Shown here in pieces: positions 54,201-64,000 of a stretch of 64,000 nt of DNA. Source of the DNA: Cheilinus undulatus (taxonomy: Eukaryota; Chordata; Actinopteri; Labriformes; Labridae); assembly GCF_018320785.1 (NCBI RefSeq), contig NC_054867.1:29205855-29269854 (forward strand), given 5' to 3'. The position numbers and the translations under genes were made by a program. The notes beneath the pieces were generated by a model. The model saw only the letters and a list, made by a program, of their open reading frames with translations. It made no database searches and was not told the origin of the DNA. The stretch's first letter is position 1. Each line of letters opens with the position of its first letter.

Positions 54201-57200
54201 CACTAACATAGGTTTTTATTTTGATCAAAAACTGTTATTTTCAACATTTATATTAAAATTCTTACCTTAGTGCTTAAAAAGATTCGTAATTCAAGATTTT
54301 GCATTACAAAACGTAAATTGCATGATTAAATTAACATAAAAATCCTAAGCAAATCTGTTTTTAATGATATAAAGATACTAAATTAGAAGAAAAACCCTGT
54401 AACATAATATTGCATTGACATGTCAGTACTCAAACCTGCGCAGGAGTGCTCACGTATTCTTAGCAATGAACAATTCTCAGATAAATATTTGGTGAATAAC
54501 AAAATCTTTTCGAAAGGTGTGTAAAGTGTGTTTTAAGAACAAACTTTCCTAAGAAATGTTGGTAAATGAGACTCATTAATGCTCTTATATCAGATAACAT
54601 CTTGTTCGCCTTGTTCCTGGTTTAGTTAAAATCAATCAAAAGACTGTTTCTGGCATTTTTTGTCATAACTTTATCAGTATGAATTCTATTTATTTGTTAT
54701 TTAGAAGTAAAGGCTTTGATATGCAAGGATTGGTGGTTAAAAAATTGAAAGTACGAAAAAAAGTGAAGGCACAGAGGATTCAGAAATGTTTTAGTAATAT
54801 GAAACTGACTAGGGGATAATCCTTGAACAAATATGCATGCTTTTTACTTCTCCTTTCATATATCATTTAAAAATAAATTTACACAGAAAATGTTTCTTCT
54901 TTTGGTCAAAACATAAAAACTTTGAATGTGCTGCCACTGATTTGATATGTTGTGACATGCAGGAGGATGTTCAGAGCCTGCTGAAGACTTTTCAGCTCAG
55001 CACCCGGCAGCTCCATCACATGTGTGGACACTCGAAGGTAGCTTCAGACCAAAGCTCACCCATTTTTTTGGTTTGAGACAAATCTGTCAGTCAGTAAAAA
55101 AAAAAAAATAAAAAAAATAAAAATCTTTATTTGCTCTCAGATTCACCAGGACACAAGCCTGACAAACCATGTCCCAGCCTTAAAAAAGAGCCTGGAGCTG
55201 TTCGTTTACAGAGTGAAGGCCATGCTGACGCTCAACAACTGTCAGGAGGCTTTTTGGATCGGCAATCTAAAGAATCGAAACCTGAAGGTAAAACATAACT
55301 GTGATAACAGTACACATTTCTTTTCAGATTTTTATCTTTCACTAAATAGACATTTATTCTTCAGGGTGAGGAGATTCTTTCTCAGATGTCACAAGGAAGC
55401 GATGAAGATGGTGAAGAGGGGCAACGTTCACCACCGCCTCAGGAACAGTCTGAGGATGAGGTACCTGACATTTTACTGGATGTTTACAGTGTTGCTTCCC
55501 ATCTGAGAAAGACAGGACGGGCATGATATTATATTATCTGTATTTATTCATGTTTTTATATATGACCCAGATTATTTTTCATGTGTGTACATGGATAATT
55601 TAAAATAGTGAATCTATAAGATTTGGACCCACAGTTCACCACCAGTCATGACATTACCAAGACAAGTGGACAGAACATTTTCTAAGAACACAGAGCCAGA
55701 TTAAAGAACAACAAAGCCCCAGAGTTTCAGCAGGGGAGCATCTACCTTGAAATGTCAAAATAAGGACTTTATAACAAATCATCAGGGCCTCCTTGAGTTT
55801 TTGATGCCCTAAGCAACCAACTATACCTGATGGTGGAGTTGTACATTTTGCTGTTGTTTAAGGCTGATATATAATTTATACTGTTGATAAACTATATTGC
55901 CAAAAGTATTCACTCACCCTGGGTTTCTTTTTTTTCAGGCAATTTATTGTAGGAGATGTTTTTTACCTTGACATGTTTCGACTGTCATCTGCAGTCTTCC
56001 TCAGAACCTTCTGAAGCTTCTCCTATAATAAATTGTCTGAAAAAAAGAAACCCAAGTAGATTATTCTGAATAAGAAGACAAAATGAACTTGCTGGATTAT
56101 TCACTCACCCACCCAATTAATTGAAATCAAGTGTTCCAATCACTTCCATGGCCATAGGTGTATAAAATCAAGCACCTAGACATGCAGACTGTTTCTACAA
56201 ACATTTGTGAAAGAATGGGTCGCTCTCAGGAGCTCAGTGAATTCCAGTGTGGTACTGTGATAGGATTCCACCTGTGCAACAAGTCCAGTCTTGAAATCTC
56301 CTTACTCCTAAATATTCCACAGTCAACTGTCAGTGGTATTATAACAAAGTGGAAGCAATTGGGAATGACAGCAACTCAGCCACGAAGTGGTAGGCCATGT
56401 AAAATGAAGGAGCGGGGTCAGCGGATGCTGAGGTGCTTAGTGCGCAAAGGATGCCAACTTTCTGCAGAGTCAAACGCTACAGACCTCCAAACTTCATGTG
56501 GCCTTCAGATTCGCTCAAGAACAGTGTGTAGAAGAGCTTCTTGGAATGGGTTTCCATGGCTGAGCAGCTGCATCCAAGCTGTACATCACCAAGTGCAATG
56601 CAAAACATCGGATGCAGTGGTGTAAAGCACGCCGCCACTGGACTCTAAAGCAGTGGAGATGCATTCTCTGGAGTGATGAATCGCGCTTCTCCATCTGGCA
56701 ATCTGATGGACGAGTCTGGGTTGGCAGTTGCCAGGAGAACGGTACTTGTCTGACTGCATTGTGCCAAGTGTAAAGTTTGGGCGAGGGGGGGGGGTTATGG
56801 TGTGGGATTGTTTTTCAGGAGCTGGGCTTGGCCCCTTAGTTCCAGTGAAAGGAACTCCGAATGCTTCAGCATATCAAGAGATTTTGGACAATTCCATGCT
56901 CCAAACTTTGTGGGAACTAGGTGGGGATGACCCCTTCCTGTTCCAACATGACTGTGCACCAGTGCACAAAGTCCTGACCTCAACCTGGTAGAACACCTTT
57001 GGGATGAATTAGAGTGGAGACTGAGAGCCAGGCCTTCTCGTCCAACACCAGTGTGTGTCCCCACAAATGTGCTTCTGGAAGAATGGTCAAAAATTCCCAT
57101 AAATACACTCCTAAACCTAAGCCTTCCCAGAAGAGTTGAAGCTGTTATAGCTGCAACGGGTGGACCGATGTCATATTAAACCCTATGGATTAAGAATGGG

Positions 57201-59096
57201 ATGTCACTTAAGTTCATATGCTAGTCAAGGCAGGTGAACGAATACTTTTGGCAATATAGTGTATGTACAGTTGATATATCCGCCAATACTACCTTTTAAC
57301 GTTTTAATTTTTATCTGCTGGTATTGATATCATGCTGATATTAAACATTCCCAGTCATAACCTTTCACGGCAGAATTTCTACATGTTACCTGAAAGTGAA
57401 ACAATGGCAAATGCTCCAGTAGAAGACAGAAGTCCCTTTGTTACCTGTCTTGTTTTTAGAAAAGAATGATTTGATTTGATTTATTTTCTTATCCCTGGCT
57501 CCCTAAAAAAAATGACAAGAAAAGGTAGAAAAACAAACAGAACAAAACAGAGTAAACAGAGTGCAAACAATTCTCTGCAATGAAAATTGCTAAAAACTAT
57601 GTAAGATGTAACGTCATCATCGGAGTGGGTGGGTAAGTAGCCACAGTCACGAAAAATACATAGAAAATGCTTGAAAAACATGAAATGGCAAAAGAAAATG
57701 CTGAAAAATACCTGCAACATGCAGGACAAATCATAAAGCAGCACAAGCAAATATTTATTTATGATCTCAGGGAAATTAACTATACTACCCACAATCCTAG
57801 GGAATCATGTCCCTGATGGGTGGAGCGGGCCGCTACCCATGAAACTTCCACATTTGGCTGGCACACTGAATTCAATGATCCTTATTTTTAAAGGTACAGT
57901 GTAAAAATGGATATTTTAGCAACATCTAACAGTCAGATTCTAGATTGCGATGCTCATTTCTGAAGAATTTTAAAAATGCCTGTCTATTAATTGGTTCCCT
58001 CTGTAGAATCATGCAGCATGCAAAAATGCAAGGTGGTGAAGTCCATGAAGGGGACTGTATTAGTAAAAGTCTTATTCTAAGTTAACAAAATAAATCAATT
58101 TTATATATATTCAGGTGATTAAATGCTTATTTAGATGGACCTACTTATAAATATGATGTTTAATTAAGTTTGTTCTGCTAAATTCTACAAGGCTTAATAT
58201 TACACATGGTTCTAGGGTTGGGCAATGTATCCAGTTTTTTAAGTATGTCGATATATTCAGACAACATGTGTTAAAACATCTATTATATCCATATAGTTAG
58301 AATAACACTATACGTTTCTTTCGTGCAGCTGCCAGCTCGTCTTCTTCTCTTGTCTCTTCCTGTCTCCCGTCACCCTGCCCCTACTTCCTCCCTCTGAACA
58401 AAATCAAAACTCCCCCTGTTCATTCACAAAAACAATACCTGTATGCAGCAAGCAGGACAACATGGATGCAGCGACAGACAGAAGCTACGCTGTTTAAGAG
58501 GAGCTAGTCGGAAAAAGAAAAACTGACTCAATGTTTGGAGATCGGATTTACAGTTTCAGATGATGAGCAGAACAACGTTTTGCAGAGAATTTAAAAAAAA
58601 ATGCAAATGATTGAATTGTTTATGTAAAACTGAAAATGAATAAAAGTAAAATGGAGGTTAGATTGATAGCAGGTTTTAAATGAAGATTAAAAAGCACTTA
58701 GTCATTTATGTAATCCAGCCAAACATTTTGCTCCAACGGCCGCTTGATCGGCCGTTACCTTGCAAGTTTAAACCACGCTGGTCAGTTCACAGGCGGTTGA
58801 CATTGTGCAGGGCAGTGGGCTGATAAGATAACTGGTTCTCCAACACTCTAATGATAAGGGGCTGATGCAATGAAAAAAAGCACAGGTTTGTGTTGTGTAA
58901 TTTTCCAAGACATTACATGATACTTCCTCTGTCTTGCTGCTTCATACTTGGGTGTTTATAGATTTAGTTTTGTATGTTTGCTAAATGTTTTTCCTGTGTT
59001 CTCCTTCAGGCCCAGGGGAGCGACTCAGAGGAGAGCAGGACCGTCAACAGAGGGCAGGCCTTGGACCAAGATGACGACACTGATGACTCTGACTGA
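39213..59096 (+). CDS. fancd2: Fanconi anemia complementation group D2
   Basis: Nuclear protein that pairs with FANCI and clamps onto DNA at interstrand crosslinks after monoubiquitination by FANCL/UBE2T. There are 43 coding exons, the first 39213-39273, then 39451-39585, 39686-39753, 39930-40036, 40154-40214 and so on, including 44563-44672 (ubiquitination site), 50544-50643, 52447-52569, 54963-55037, 55141-55287, 55365-55460 and the last at 59010-59096. They sum to 1453 residues (human 1451). Landmarks: [55 protein letters not shown] with the acceptor lysine at about residue 560 (44587-44589; human K561), [70 protein letters not shown]-like [26 protein letters not shown]. The C-terminus is acidic and ends DDDTDDSD. 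Three introns hold Tc1-like elements. A tandem acceptor at 42415-42420 could add one residue. Confidence 0.97.
44075..44360. repeat. common fish repeat, AAGGAGGTTAT type
   Basis: Begins CCTCCACCAAGGAGGTTATA, passes through GTTTGTTTGTTAG repeats and AAAAAGTTATGGATGGATTT, and ends GGCGGAGGTCTGCGCTCTCC and CTTTTCTAGT. The order matches a widespread fish repeat (remembered, not searched). It fills the fancd2 intron 44056-44562. Confidence 0.65.
45320..45410. mobile_element. Tc1-like terminal repeat remnant
   Basis: TACACTATATGAACACAAAT followed by CCATTACACC resembles the terminus seen at 47998, TACACTCTATGGACAAAAGT. Only the end is left; no transposase. In fancd2 intron 44823-45699. Confidence 0.45.
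47998..48520 (-). mobile_element. Tc1-like transposon, truncated
   Basis: The terminus ACACTCTATGGACAAAAGTA is followed on the minus strand by the C-terminal half of a Tc1 transposase: a region with [11 protein letters not shown]-like sequence, FQHDHTPV-like sequence around the second aspartate, then [20 protein letters not shown] with the third acidic residue. The N-terminal half and the other terminus are absent, so the copy is 5'-truncated near 48520 and dead. It lies in fancd2 intron 47806-48710. Confidence 0.75.
50800..50910. mobile_element. possible hAT-like repeat fragment (GAGATGCACC terminus)
   Basis: AGAGATGCACCTACTGTGAA with downstream GCTGATACGGATG resembles the start of the fragment at 24147. 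Short, one end only. Confidence 0.3.
51012..52408 (+). mobile_element. Tc1-like transposon, decayed but with both ends
   Basis: Left end GGTATTCACCCCCTTTGATG with TTTTATTGATTTTATAAG inside. The right end is its inverted counterpart (ATGATTGATTTATAAAATCA, then AAGGGGGAGAAAACTTTAT). Transposase traces on the plus strand include [20 protein letters not shown]-like and [15 protein letters not shown] (paired-type helix-turn-helix). Many stops and frameshifts break the frame. About 1.4 kb, in fancd2 intron 50644-52446. Confidence 0.75.
53518..54962. other. fancd2 intron, nothing recognised
   Basis: AT-rich, about 1.4 kb, no clear repeat terminus or exon. Confidence 0.45.
55889..57265 (+). mobile_element. 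Tc1-like transposon with both ends, interrupted by another insertion
   Basis: Left end CTATATTGCCAAAAGTATTC and right end GAATACTTTTGGCAATATAG are inverted copies. The longest transposase frame, 56158-56625, has the N-terminal helix-turn-helix region ([19 protein letters not shown], then the GRP-like SGRPCKM hinge). Pieces of the DDE domain follow in other frames: [10 protein letters not shown] near 56670, [15 protein letters not shown] at 56800, [12 protein letters not shown] at 56935 and a [12 protein letters not shown] stretch near 57005. At least two frame changes separate these pieces, so it makes no intact transposase. A separate insertion splits its left end (55920-56097). It lies in the last fancd2 intron. 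Confidence 0.85.
55920..56097. mobile_element. retroposon-like insertion with 13-bp target duplication and hairpin
   Basis: TATTCACTCACCC occurs at 55907-55919 and again at 56098-56110, directly flanking 178 bases foreign to the Tc1 end. Inside is an inverted repeat of about 43 bases: TGGGTTTCTTTTTTTTCAGG on the left, CTGAAAAAAAGAAACCCAAG on the right, with matching CAATTTATT(G/A)TAGGAGA cores. Between the arms the minus strand reads CTGAGGAAGACTG, then GACAGTCGAAAC. The family is not certain; the variable-length duplication suggests retroposition. Confidence 0.65.
57890..58210. mobile_element. non-autonomous element, AAAGGTACAGTGT type
   Basis: Starts AAAGGTACAGTGTAAAAATG and continues AGCAACATCTAACAGTCAGA and GATTGCGATG, closely following a common fish non-autonomous repeat whose start reads AAGGTACAGTGTGTA with GACATCTAGTGGTGAG (remembered). 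It ends near CTAAATTCTACAAGG. Decayed; in the last fancd2 intron. Confidence 0.5.
58211..59009. other. end of last fancd2 intron, repeat-like
   Basis: CTAGGGTTGGGCAATGTATC at 58212 resembles another hAT-like terminus. The rest is unclassified, with a CGGCCGCTTGATCGGCCG palindrome-like spot near 58737-58754. Confidence 0.35.
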
Positions 59097-59226
59097 ACAC
59101 TTTTTGGTTTTCATTTTAGGCTTCTTTCAGTCAAACCTCTCAAGTGCCAGATGAAATTTAATGCCTTTTTTCCTTTTAAATGCATAAAATTCTGTTAGTT
59201 AACGTGCTTTATAAATCAGTAATACC

Positions 59227-59232
59227 AATAAA
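59227..59232 (+). terminator. fancd2: fancd2 poly(A) signal AATAAA
   Basis: Canonical hexamer 130 bases after the fancd2 stop. A second AATAAA at 59430-59435 offers a longer 3' UTR. Confidence 0.65.
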
Positions 59233-59786
59233 TAATCAGATTTCTGTATTTTTGGTTTGTGGCAATAACCCAGAAGTTAAGTAGGGAAATTCAAGTTTAT
59301 ACTATATACCTATAAAGGTTTTCTCTTCTGTTAAGATGAAACAGTTTTAAAAAAAAAGATACTTTCAAAGATTAGGGGTATCTGTATAAAATACATGATG
59401 TTTGTTTTATTCTATTTGTTTGCTTACAAAATAAAATATTGATGTGTAGAGATTCTCCTATTTGGATTTGTTATTCAGTCTTGATTGTTTGAAAGCTTTT
59501 TGAGACAGCACTTTAACAGACACCAAGTCAAGTTATAAAACGGTTTATTGAATGCTACAGCTGTCTCTGAGGTTAGATTGACCTGAAAGAGTTATCACAG
59601 TTATGAGAAATTTTTATTTTTGTGATCTCTTCTGCCATAAATAACCTTGTTTTCCATAGAGAACAGAGACATCCTCTTAAGACCAGTTACTTGTTATAAC
59701 AGCCCCTTTAGCAACCAAATCAGTTATATTTATGTCTGTCTGTGTCTAATGTGGTTCTTAAAAACTTCTTTGAGACCTCAAATCTA

Positions 59787-59814
59787 ACACACACACACAC
59801 ACACACACACACAC
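59787..59814. repeat. (CA)n microsatellite
   Basis: Uninterrupted run of CA dinucleotides between fancd2 and tex264. Confidence 0.95.
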
Positions 59815-59869
59815 TTTAAGGCTTGTAGTTGTTTTCCACTTCAGTGCATAAATGTTACTGAGTAAATTT

Positions 59870-60873
59870 CAGGGGTGAAAAGTACCTAATATTTATTAAA
59901 ATTGCTGTAATTTTGTAGTCTTTTTATACTTGTACTTTTTGAGTACATTTTGAAATTAGTACTTTTACTTCTACTTCAGTCTATTTTAACCGGAGTAGCT
60001 GTACTTTTACTTGAGTACAACACTCATACTTTTTTTTACTTCTTTTGACTACACAGTAGAATATAGAGAGAATAATTCCACATCACATCCCAAAACAGCA
60101 AAAAGTGGAGTGTGGATGTTGTTGATTTTTACTCCCCAAGTGTAGTTTTTAAGTCCATTCTGAATGAGATGGTCTTCTGTGTTGGGGTTATTTGACAGTG
60201 GTGATCAACTGTAGTGGATCCAGAGTATTAAGATGTATTTTATAAGTGTGCTTGGATGTGGCCTGCTGTACAGTGATCCCTGCTGGGATTCCTTTGCTTT
60301 TGTTTGTGGTAGATTGTTGTTTTTGATGCGAGACATTTGCACCATGAGAGAAGTTATCCAGTGAGTTAGATTTGATGGCTGTGATTTAAAGAGGTCCTAT
60401 AAGACTTACAGTGCAAGTTTTCATCAGTATGAATTGCTTTGCTTTGAATTTGACTCTCTGCTTTGTCCAGAGAAGACCCACCTTACCACAGATTTTCAAG
60501 AGTTACTGCATCTCTGTCATATTGTTGAATATTGAACACTTTCAAAAGTCTTGTGAAACTATATAATGTGTGTGTGAACCAGTATAGACATATCTTATGT
60601 GTTAAATTTAACTCTATATGAGTTTACTTTTCACTGTAAATGTGTGTATTTTACTTTATTATAGAGGTGTGACAACCTGAATAACCTAGTTGGAGATCTG
60701 TTCTTTTGTTCTTTTGTTGATCATCTGTACTTAAAGTAAACTTAAAATTAAATCATTTTTAATTTTAAGTGAGTGGAATAGGAGTCAGTTTTTTTCCCTT
60801 CAATTTAATATTTTCTAACCAGAGTAACTATACTTTTACTTGAGTGCAACAGTGGTGTACTTTTCCACCTCTT
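59870..60873. mobile_element. non-autonomous hAT-like transposon with perfect 8-bp duplication
   Basis: The left end CAGGGGTGAAAAGTACCTAA and right end GTACTTTTCCACCTCTT form an inverted pair, and the eight bases GTAAATTT stand directly outside both ends (59862-59869 and 60874-60881). Sub-terminal copies of GTAGCTGTACTTTTACTTGA (59995) and GTAACTATACTTTTACTTGA (60824) repeat inside in direct orientation. About 1 kb, no transposase frame. Eight-base duplications and a CAG(G/A)GGTG start are hAT hallmarks. Confidence 0.85.
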
Positions 60874-60881
60874 GTAAATTT

Positions 60882-61611
60882 CCAGTCTTCGATGAACTTT
60901 ACATCAGCCACAACATGCAATGCTGGCTGAGGAATCAGATGTAAAAATCGTCTATTAAAACCGCACTAAAACTGCATGACAGCGCTGATATTTCTCGGAT
61001 AAATCGAGGATGATATTTACACCGCATAGAAATGAGCAAAAGAACAAAAGGTTTCACTATAAAGACAAAATCTAGGGGTTTTTTGTTCTCAAACTGAATC
61101 ATTTCTCGTCACAGCCCGTTGGGTTGAACCATTAGAATCGAAAATAGGGGTGTCTGCTGCTACACATGAGGTTTTAACGGTCATTAATATGGGTTTAGCA
61201 TTTATCAAGAGAATAGGTTGTTGTCATTATTCGTTCATTATTTATGTATATAATGTTTTGGAGGTGTAAGAGTAATTCTAAACACTAGCTGTTTAGAAAA
61301 TGTATGAATGTGTCTCTCCTCGGTTCGCGGCAATGGTTTATCCAGGAAGCATGTTCCTCTGTTTGGGGAAATACCATAAACAAGCTGTTTTTCCTTTCAA
61401 CTTGAAAGACTGTTTCCTCTTTCGTGTCAGGTTTTTGCCACTGTAGAAATATAATTTACTGATTTTTTGGAAGCGTCTCTTCCTGCTCTCGATTGAATTT
61501 GCTGGACCACAGTGTCGGTCTGTGTGACCCGGAGGAGGACGTTCAGGCTCCACACATATCTGCAAATTGCATTGCCTGCAGCTGTAACGTTACCTACTGC
61601 TTTGTTTAACC
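60882..61611. other. tex264 upstream region
   Basis: Unique-looking sequence becoming the tex264 5' UTR. A minus-strand frame at 61338-61565 has no family resemblance. Confidence 0.45.
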
Positions 61612-61869
61612 ATGTCTGACTTATTTCTGGTGCTCTTGATAGTCGTGCTTCTTTTGTGTTTGGTTGTGACAGTGGGGGGTTTCCTGCTGTACTCGGGACT
61701 CCTATCCGACGTGATCATAAAGACTGGGCCACCTCCTATCACCAATGTTACCATTGCTTATAAATTCAAAGAGGGATCATACAAGGACTGCGGTTCAGCC
61801 TACACAGAGACGTGCAGCATCGGGCCAAAGCTGAGCGCCATCGGTGTCTTCTATGATGACCCCAAGCAG
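61612..61869 (+). CDS. tex264: testis-expressed protein 264, first coding exon (partial gene)
   Basis: ER membrane protein that acts as an ER-phagy receptor and as a cofactor in repair of TOP1-DNA crosslinks (known for mammals). Only the first 86 residues are here, ending at the donor CCCAAGCAG|GTGAGA at 61869. MSDLFLVLLIVVLLLCLVVT forms an N-terminal membrane anchor (about residues 4-30), followed by the start of the GyrI-like domain: PPITNVTIAYKFKEGSYKDC, ETCSIGPKLSAIGVFYDDPK. This matches human TEX264 position for position in its conserved parts. No second exon could be found to the window end, so the C-terminal LC3-interacting region is outside. Confidence 0.9.
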
Positions 61870-64000
61870 GTGAGACCCCAGGACCAGCACCTGCCAATCC
61901 CGACTGCTTTACACTGCACTCAATCAGCGCACACGACCTCATGACGTAACCACAGAAACCAAAGTACTTATTCCCCTAAGATGTAACAGTTTGTCAGATG
62001 GGCTTTGTCTTACCTGCACAGCCTAAAGGTCCCATAGGGGTTAATTGATGTTTTATGAACGTAAATTGACACCATGTAAGAAGTAATGAGATGATTGTCC
62101 ACAATTCCTCACAATCTACCACTGCAGTCTAGAGTGAAGAAATCAGCAAATTATTACATTTTAGAGGCTGAAGCCAGCATATGTATGCATCTTTGCTGAA
62201 AACGTTACTAAAATGTCCAGATCATAATTCCTAAAAGCTCTCAAAAGTTCTAAAAGTTGTTTTTCTACTACATGGAGTTTCTTATATGAAACGATGTGTC
62301 CTTAAATCCTTTTTAAAGGCCATGGGTGTATCACATGGAAGGTTACTGTACACGATTAGTAGAGGTAGTTTGTCTTAATTCAGTGTGTATGTCTCAAGGG
62401 GTTAACTGTACAAGCAGCCTTTTGAGGGAACTGAGCCTGAGTGATGAAACCAGTGAGCTGTTCAATGCCACGTTGCACTGTTGATATTTTTCCCCTCTCA
62501 TGTGCTCTTCCAGAGTGCTTGTGCAATGTCTGCCACCAACTCAAAGACGGTGACCTAGAAGGGCAAACGCAGCCTCCTCACGTCTGTGCAAACAGCTGAT
62601 GGACATGTGAAACTGTCCTCTTCTAAGTCTAGTCAAACTGTTTATGAAGTAAAACTCACAATCCCAGAAGAGTGATGAATCTCTCTTTGTCATCCTAATC
62701 TCCAACTACTATTGGTTTATTTCTCAGCTGAGATCTGTGGTTGTCCCAGACTTTTATTTGCGTCCTGCGGATCATCACGAGTTGTGTTTTCAGTCAACAA
62801 GAAATGTCTGCACAACAGCTGCTTGTTAGAAGAGAATGTTTACTGTGTGCCCAGCTGATCTGAGAAGTGTGCACACATACACTCACACGGTGTGAAGTTT
62901 GATGCAGTTTCCCACAGGCTGAAGAGATGCTTAAGGATTATTCCATTACTTAACAACAAAATAATCTGTTTACTTTTTATGCATAAACACTTGGATGGAT
63001 GCTTTGACCCATCTGACAAATAGAATGGCTTAATAAAGGCATTTGGCACACCAGCTAAAAGATCACTGTAACCTGGTCAGTGTAGCTGATAAGGAACATA
63101 ATCTCTGGTTTTAGAAAGCAAGGTGAGCTCTTTGTTTTCTTGTTCAAGTGTCCCGTGTTGCTGTGCATTACTGCTGAGCTAAATTATAATTGAGTTATTC
63201 ATTATGGGACTAAGAATGTGACACATTTGCGGTACTACATGCGTTAGTCTTTCTGCTTACATCTCCAGTTTCTCTATGGCTCACTGTCCTATTTTAAAGT
63301 AAATGCTTTTTATGGGAACCCAAACTGTGAGTCATACCAACGGAAAGTTGTGGCAAGAGGCCTGTCAAGGAGCTTTTTCTGCTGGTGTCAGAGTTTGTGG
63401 AGGGTTTGGATTATAGGGAGCAATTATAGGATGTACAGAGGAGATTTTTGCGTGGATCTGATGAATCTGTCCTGGGAGTTTTGTCTTTTTTCAGCATAAT
63501 CTGAGGATGTATGGACCTTTGGGGTCATTTGAGGAAGAAGAATTAATATTTACATAAATAAACATCTTGTAAAATTATTGTCATTAACTCTACCATTTAA
63601 TTGCACAAGCTGTTAAAGCCTAATCTGCGCTTGGCCTCTCTTCTGGTTGACCGATTCAGAATTAAAGAGCCCTGTAGGACGTCTTTGTGAAATACTGAAT
63701 TAATGTAGAGGGGTTTTGAAAATAACTGAACTCTGTTGGCTTTATGTGGAGAGAATATGCTGCTTTTTGACCCTGAATGTTCAGTAGCAACCCCCACAAA
63801 CATTGTTTAATAAAAGCATGACAGATGCCATACAGCTGAGATTAAGCCTAGCTGGATCTTATGCTTGATATTTATACTTAACATGTATCGCATTTGTTCA
63901 AGAATAAATGAGGGCACACTACAGAGAGTTAAGTAGGCCACTTCTCCTTACTCCTTTACTAAACTTACAGTGGACTTTGTAACCTGCTGTGCTTGGACTT
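61870..64000. other. tex264 first intron, to window end
   Basis: At least 2.1 kb of intron. I looked for the next exon, expected to encode a cysteine-rich CRCAVG-like stretch, and did not see it. Short frames at 62840 and 63597 on the minus strand have no family resemblance. Confidence 0.5.

Noticed and set aside
62480-62580. Second exon of tex264 after an acceptor-like CTTCCAG at 62507-62513
   Set aside because: The translated sequence after it does not resemble the next part of TEX264 and soon reaches a stop.

Overview
The window is ordinary eukaryotic nuclear DNA from a ray-finned fish, very probably a teleost. It holds multi-exon genes with GT-AG introns (plus one or two GC-AG introns), a selenocysteine glutathione peroxidase with a vertebrate-type SECIS, and many fish-type DNA transposons (Tc1-like, hAT-like, a TTAA-targeting element) and tRNA-derived SINE pieces. 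There are no bacterial operons, CRISPR arrays or recognisable retroviruses.

Layout from left to right: (1) rbm5, minus strand, 950-12.1 kb, an RNA-binding splicing regulator with 24 coding exons; (2) a roughly 1.8 kb spacer with a degenerate T/G-rich tandem repeat; (3) emc3, plus strand, 13.9-18.1 kb, a subunit of the ER membrane protein complex; (4) an AT-rich spacer with a long imperfect inverted repeat; (5) usp4, plus strand, 20.1-34.2 kb, a deubiquitinase; (6) gpx1, minus strand, 35.4-37.2 kb, a selenoprotein convergent with usp4; (7) fancd2, plus strand, 38.9-59.4 kb, 43 coding exons; (8) a spacer holding a hAT-like element with a perfect 8-bp target duplication; (9) the first coding exon of tex264, plus strand, from 61.6 kb, which continues beyond the window.

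I built the exon models by hand from splice sites and reading frame. The coding sums stay in frame: rbm5 833 aa, emc3 261 aa, gpx1 188 aa, fancd2 1453 aa and usp4 about 1003 aa (one junction uncertain). In human, relatives of these genes lie at separate places on chromosome 3p (rbm5, usp4, gpx1 and tex264 around 3p21; emc3 and fancd2 at 3p25), so the window is a shuffled syntenic block. The genes do not form one pathway. usp4, fancd2 and tex264 share ties to ubiquitin and DNA-damage biology, but that is neighbourhood rather than operon logic.

I found no convincing new biological system. The most useful second looks are: the SECIS/UGA pair of gpx1; a non-canonical splice junction in usp4; a GC-AG intron in rbm5; a retroposed hairpin nested in a Tc1 element, flanked by a 13-bp duplication and carrying a hammerhead-like motif; and an octamer plus a repeated proximal-element-like motif between gpx1 and fancd2.
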